Under the pieces are notes generated by a model, which worked only from the letters and a program-made list of their open reading frames with translations, did not search any database and was not told where the DNA came from. This document shows, one piece after another, positions 4,987-5,569 of a DNA stretch of 5,569 nucleotides. The stretch lies in the NCBI GenBank assembly GCA_030432855.1, contig JAUILM010000427.1, forward strand, positions 1 through 5,569, in the 5' to 3' direction. Both the position numbers and the translations under genes were made by a program. The DNA is from Bacteroidia bacterium. Lineage in GTDB: Bacteria > Bacteroidota > Bacteroidia > Chitinophagales > Saprospiraceae. The first letter of the stretch is position 1, and each line of letters opens with the position of its first letter.

Positions 4987-5569
4987 TAATTCTGAACAAT
5001 TGTTAGGTCACTGTCAAAATGAAAAACCCTCTCATCAATATATAATGTAAGAAAGTAGAAGTACAAACCTTCTGGAACCATGCTTCCATCTCTGGTCCCG
5101 GACCACCTATTGTTGTAGTGCTTACTTTCAAAGATCTTAATTCCGTTCTGGTCAAACACCTGAAGTGTGGCATTATCAAATCTATCCAGGCCTTCGAAGG
5201 TGAGGTAATCATTTTGTCCGTCACCATTTGGCGAGATGAAATTAATCAAGGGTGGTAGCAGCGATTTAAGGGGTATCACATGTACCCGTATCTCATCTGA
5301 CCAGCTACATCCCAATGCATCTACATAATCAACAGAAACCGTTCCATCCACAAGAGGTCTTATAGTGGGATCCAAACACTGCTGACATTCCATTCCATAG
5401 GTCGAACTCCAGGATGCATCCTGAATATCAGGAATGTGCAATTGCAGTGGAGCACCCTCTACTACTGTCGTGTCTCTGTTGAAGTCAGTGATAGGAGAGG
5501 CGATGGCAACTGATATTTGCAAACTATCATTGAAGCACTGATTACTTCCAATCACTGTATATAGTGCAT
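4986..5569 (-). CDS. Secreted T9SS cargo with gliding-motility-type (type B) C-terminal domain, C-terminal part
   Basis: This is the C-terminal end of a probably larger exported or cell-surface protein. The frame stays open to the right edge, with four more complete codons (ALYT) upstream of the GTG at 5553-5555, so that GTG is not a true start. The visible end of one Ig/PKD-like repeat (YTVIGSNQCFNDSLQISVAI) is followed by a second repeat of about 75 residues. The second has the typical W-S, C-x-x-C (CQQC) and D-x-x-GC pattern seen in adhesin-like Bacteroidota proteins. The last 88 or so residues are the CHU_C / gliding motility-associated domain. The landmarks are ISPNGDGQND, then LQVFDQNGIKIFES, NNRWSG and VPEGLYFYFLTL, ending in a short strand. 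This domain directs export through the T9SS (type B signal), probably to the cell surface. The function of the missing N-terminal region is unknown. The PorP/SprF-family gene follows with a one-base overlap. Confidence 0.9.
   Translation of the reverse strand, partial: ALYTVIGSNQCFNDSLQISVAIASPITDFNRDTTVVEGAPLQLHIPDIQDASWSSTYGMECQQCLDPTIRPLVDGTVSVDYVDALGCSWSDEIRVHVIPLKSLLPPLINFISPNGDGQNDYLTFEGLDRFDNATLQVFDQNGIKIFESKHYNNRWSGTRDGSMVPEGLYFYFLTLYIDERVFHFDSDLTIVQN

Noticed and set aside
5003..5227. 74-codon minus-strand ORF inside the sorting-domain region
   Set aside because: It is an alternative frame within the conserved CHU_C domain, so it is a shadow.
1..5569. CRISPR arrays, insertion sequences, rRNA or tRNA genes
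   Set aside because: I found no regularly spaced repeats, transposase-like frames with terminal inverted repeats, or structural RNA hallmarks.

Overview
The window looks like chromosomal DNA from a Bacteroidota member, probably of the Cytophagales type. Three things support this. A partial protein with a gliding-motility-type C-terminal sorting domain sits next to a PorP/SprF-family outer-membrane protein, a pairing typical of the type IX secretion system (T9SS). Two intergenic sites match the Bacteroidota promoter core TAnnTTTG well and are sensibly placed. The well-recognised genes start without Shine-Dalgarno sequences. The genus assignment is inference.

Layout from left to right. Positions 1-233 (minus) hold the N-terminus of an ABC transporter ATPase that runs off the left edge. 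Positions 234-719 hold no confident protein gene. They do contain a good Bacteroidota-type promoter (436-466), a bulged hairpin (483-507) and a strong intrinsic terminator (532-573). Together these predict a short structured RNA of about 100 nt, or a terminated leader, upstream of the next gene. Positions 720-1397 (plus) encode an unrecognised exported protein with a signal peptide and a long C-terminal coiled coil. Positions 1398-1740 hold its probable terminator and the dnaB promoter. Positions 1741-3255 encode the replicative helicase DnaB, followed with a one-base TGATG overlap by an RsuA/RluB-family rRNA pseudouridine synthase (3255-4046). On the minus strand, the C-terminal part of a secreted T9SS type-B substrate (4986-5569, open at the right edge) is followed with a one-base TAATG overlap by a PorP/SprF-family gene (4039-4986). 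That gene converges on the pseudouridine synthase gene and overlaps it by 8 bp.

How the genes work together. dnaB and the pseudouridine synthase gene appear to be a translationally coupled housekeeping pair, linking the replication fork helicase with ribosome maturation. The minus-strand pair looks like a secretion module, with a cargo and its dedicated outer-membrane partner. Most of the window is ordinary core genome. The least explained parts are the predicted small RNA before position 573, the uncharacterised coiled-coil exported protein, and a DnaB C-terminus (DDIPF) that copies the protein-docking tip of SSB.
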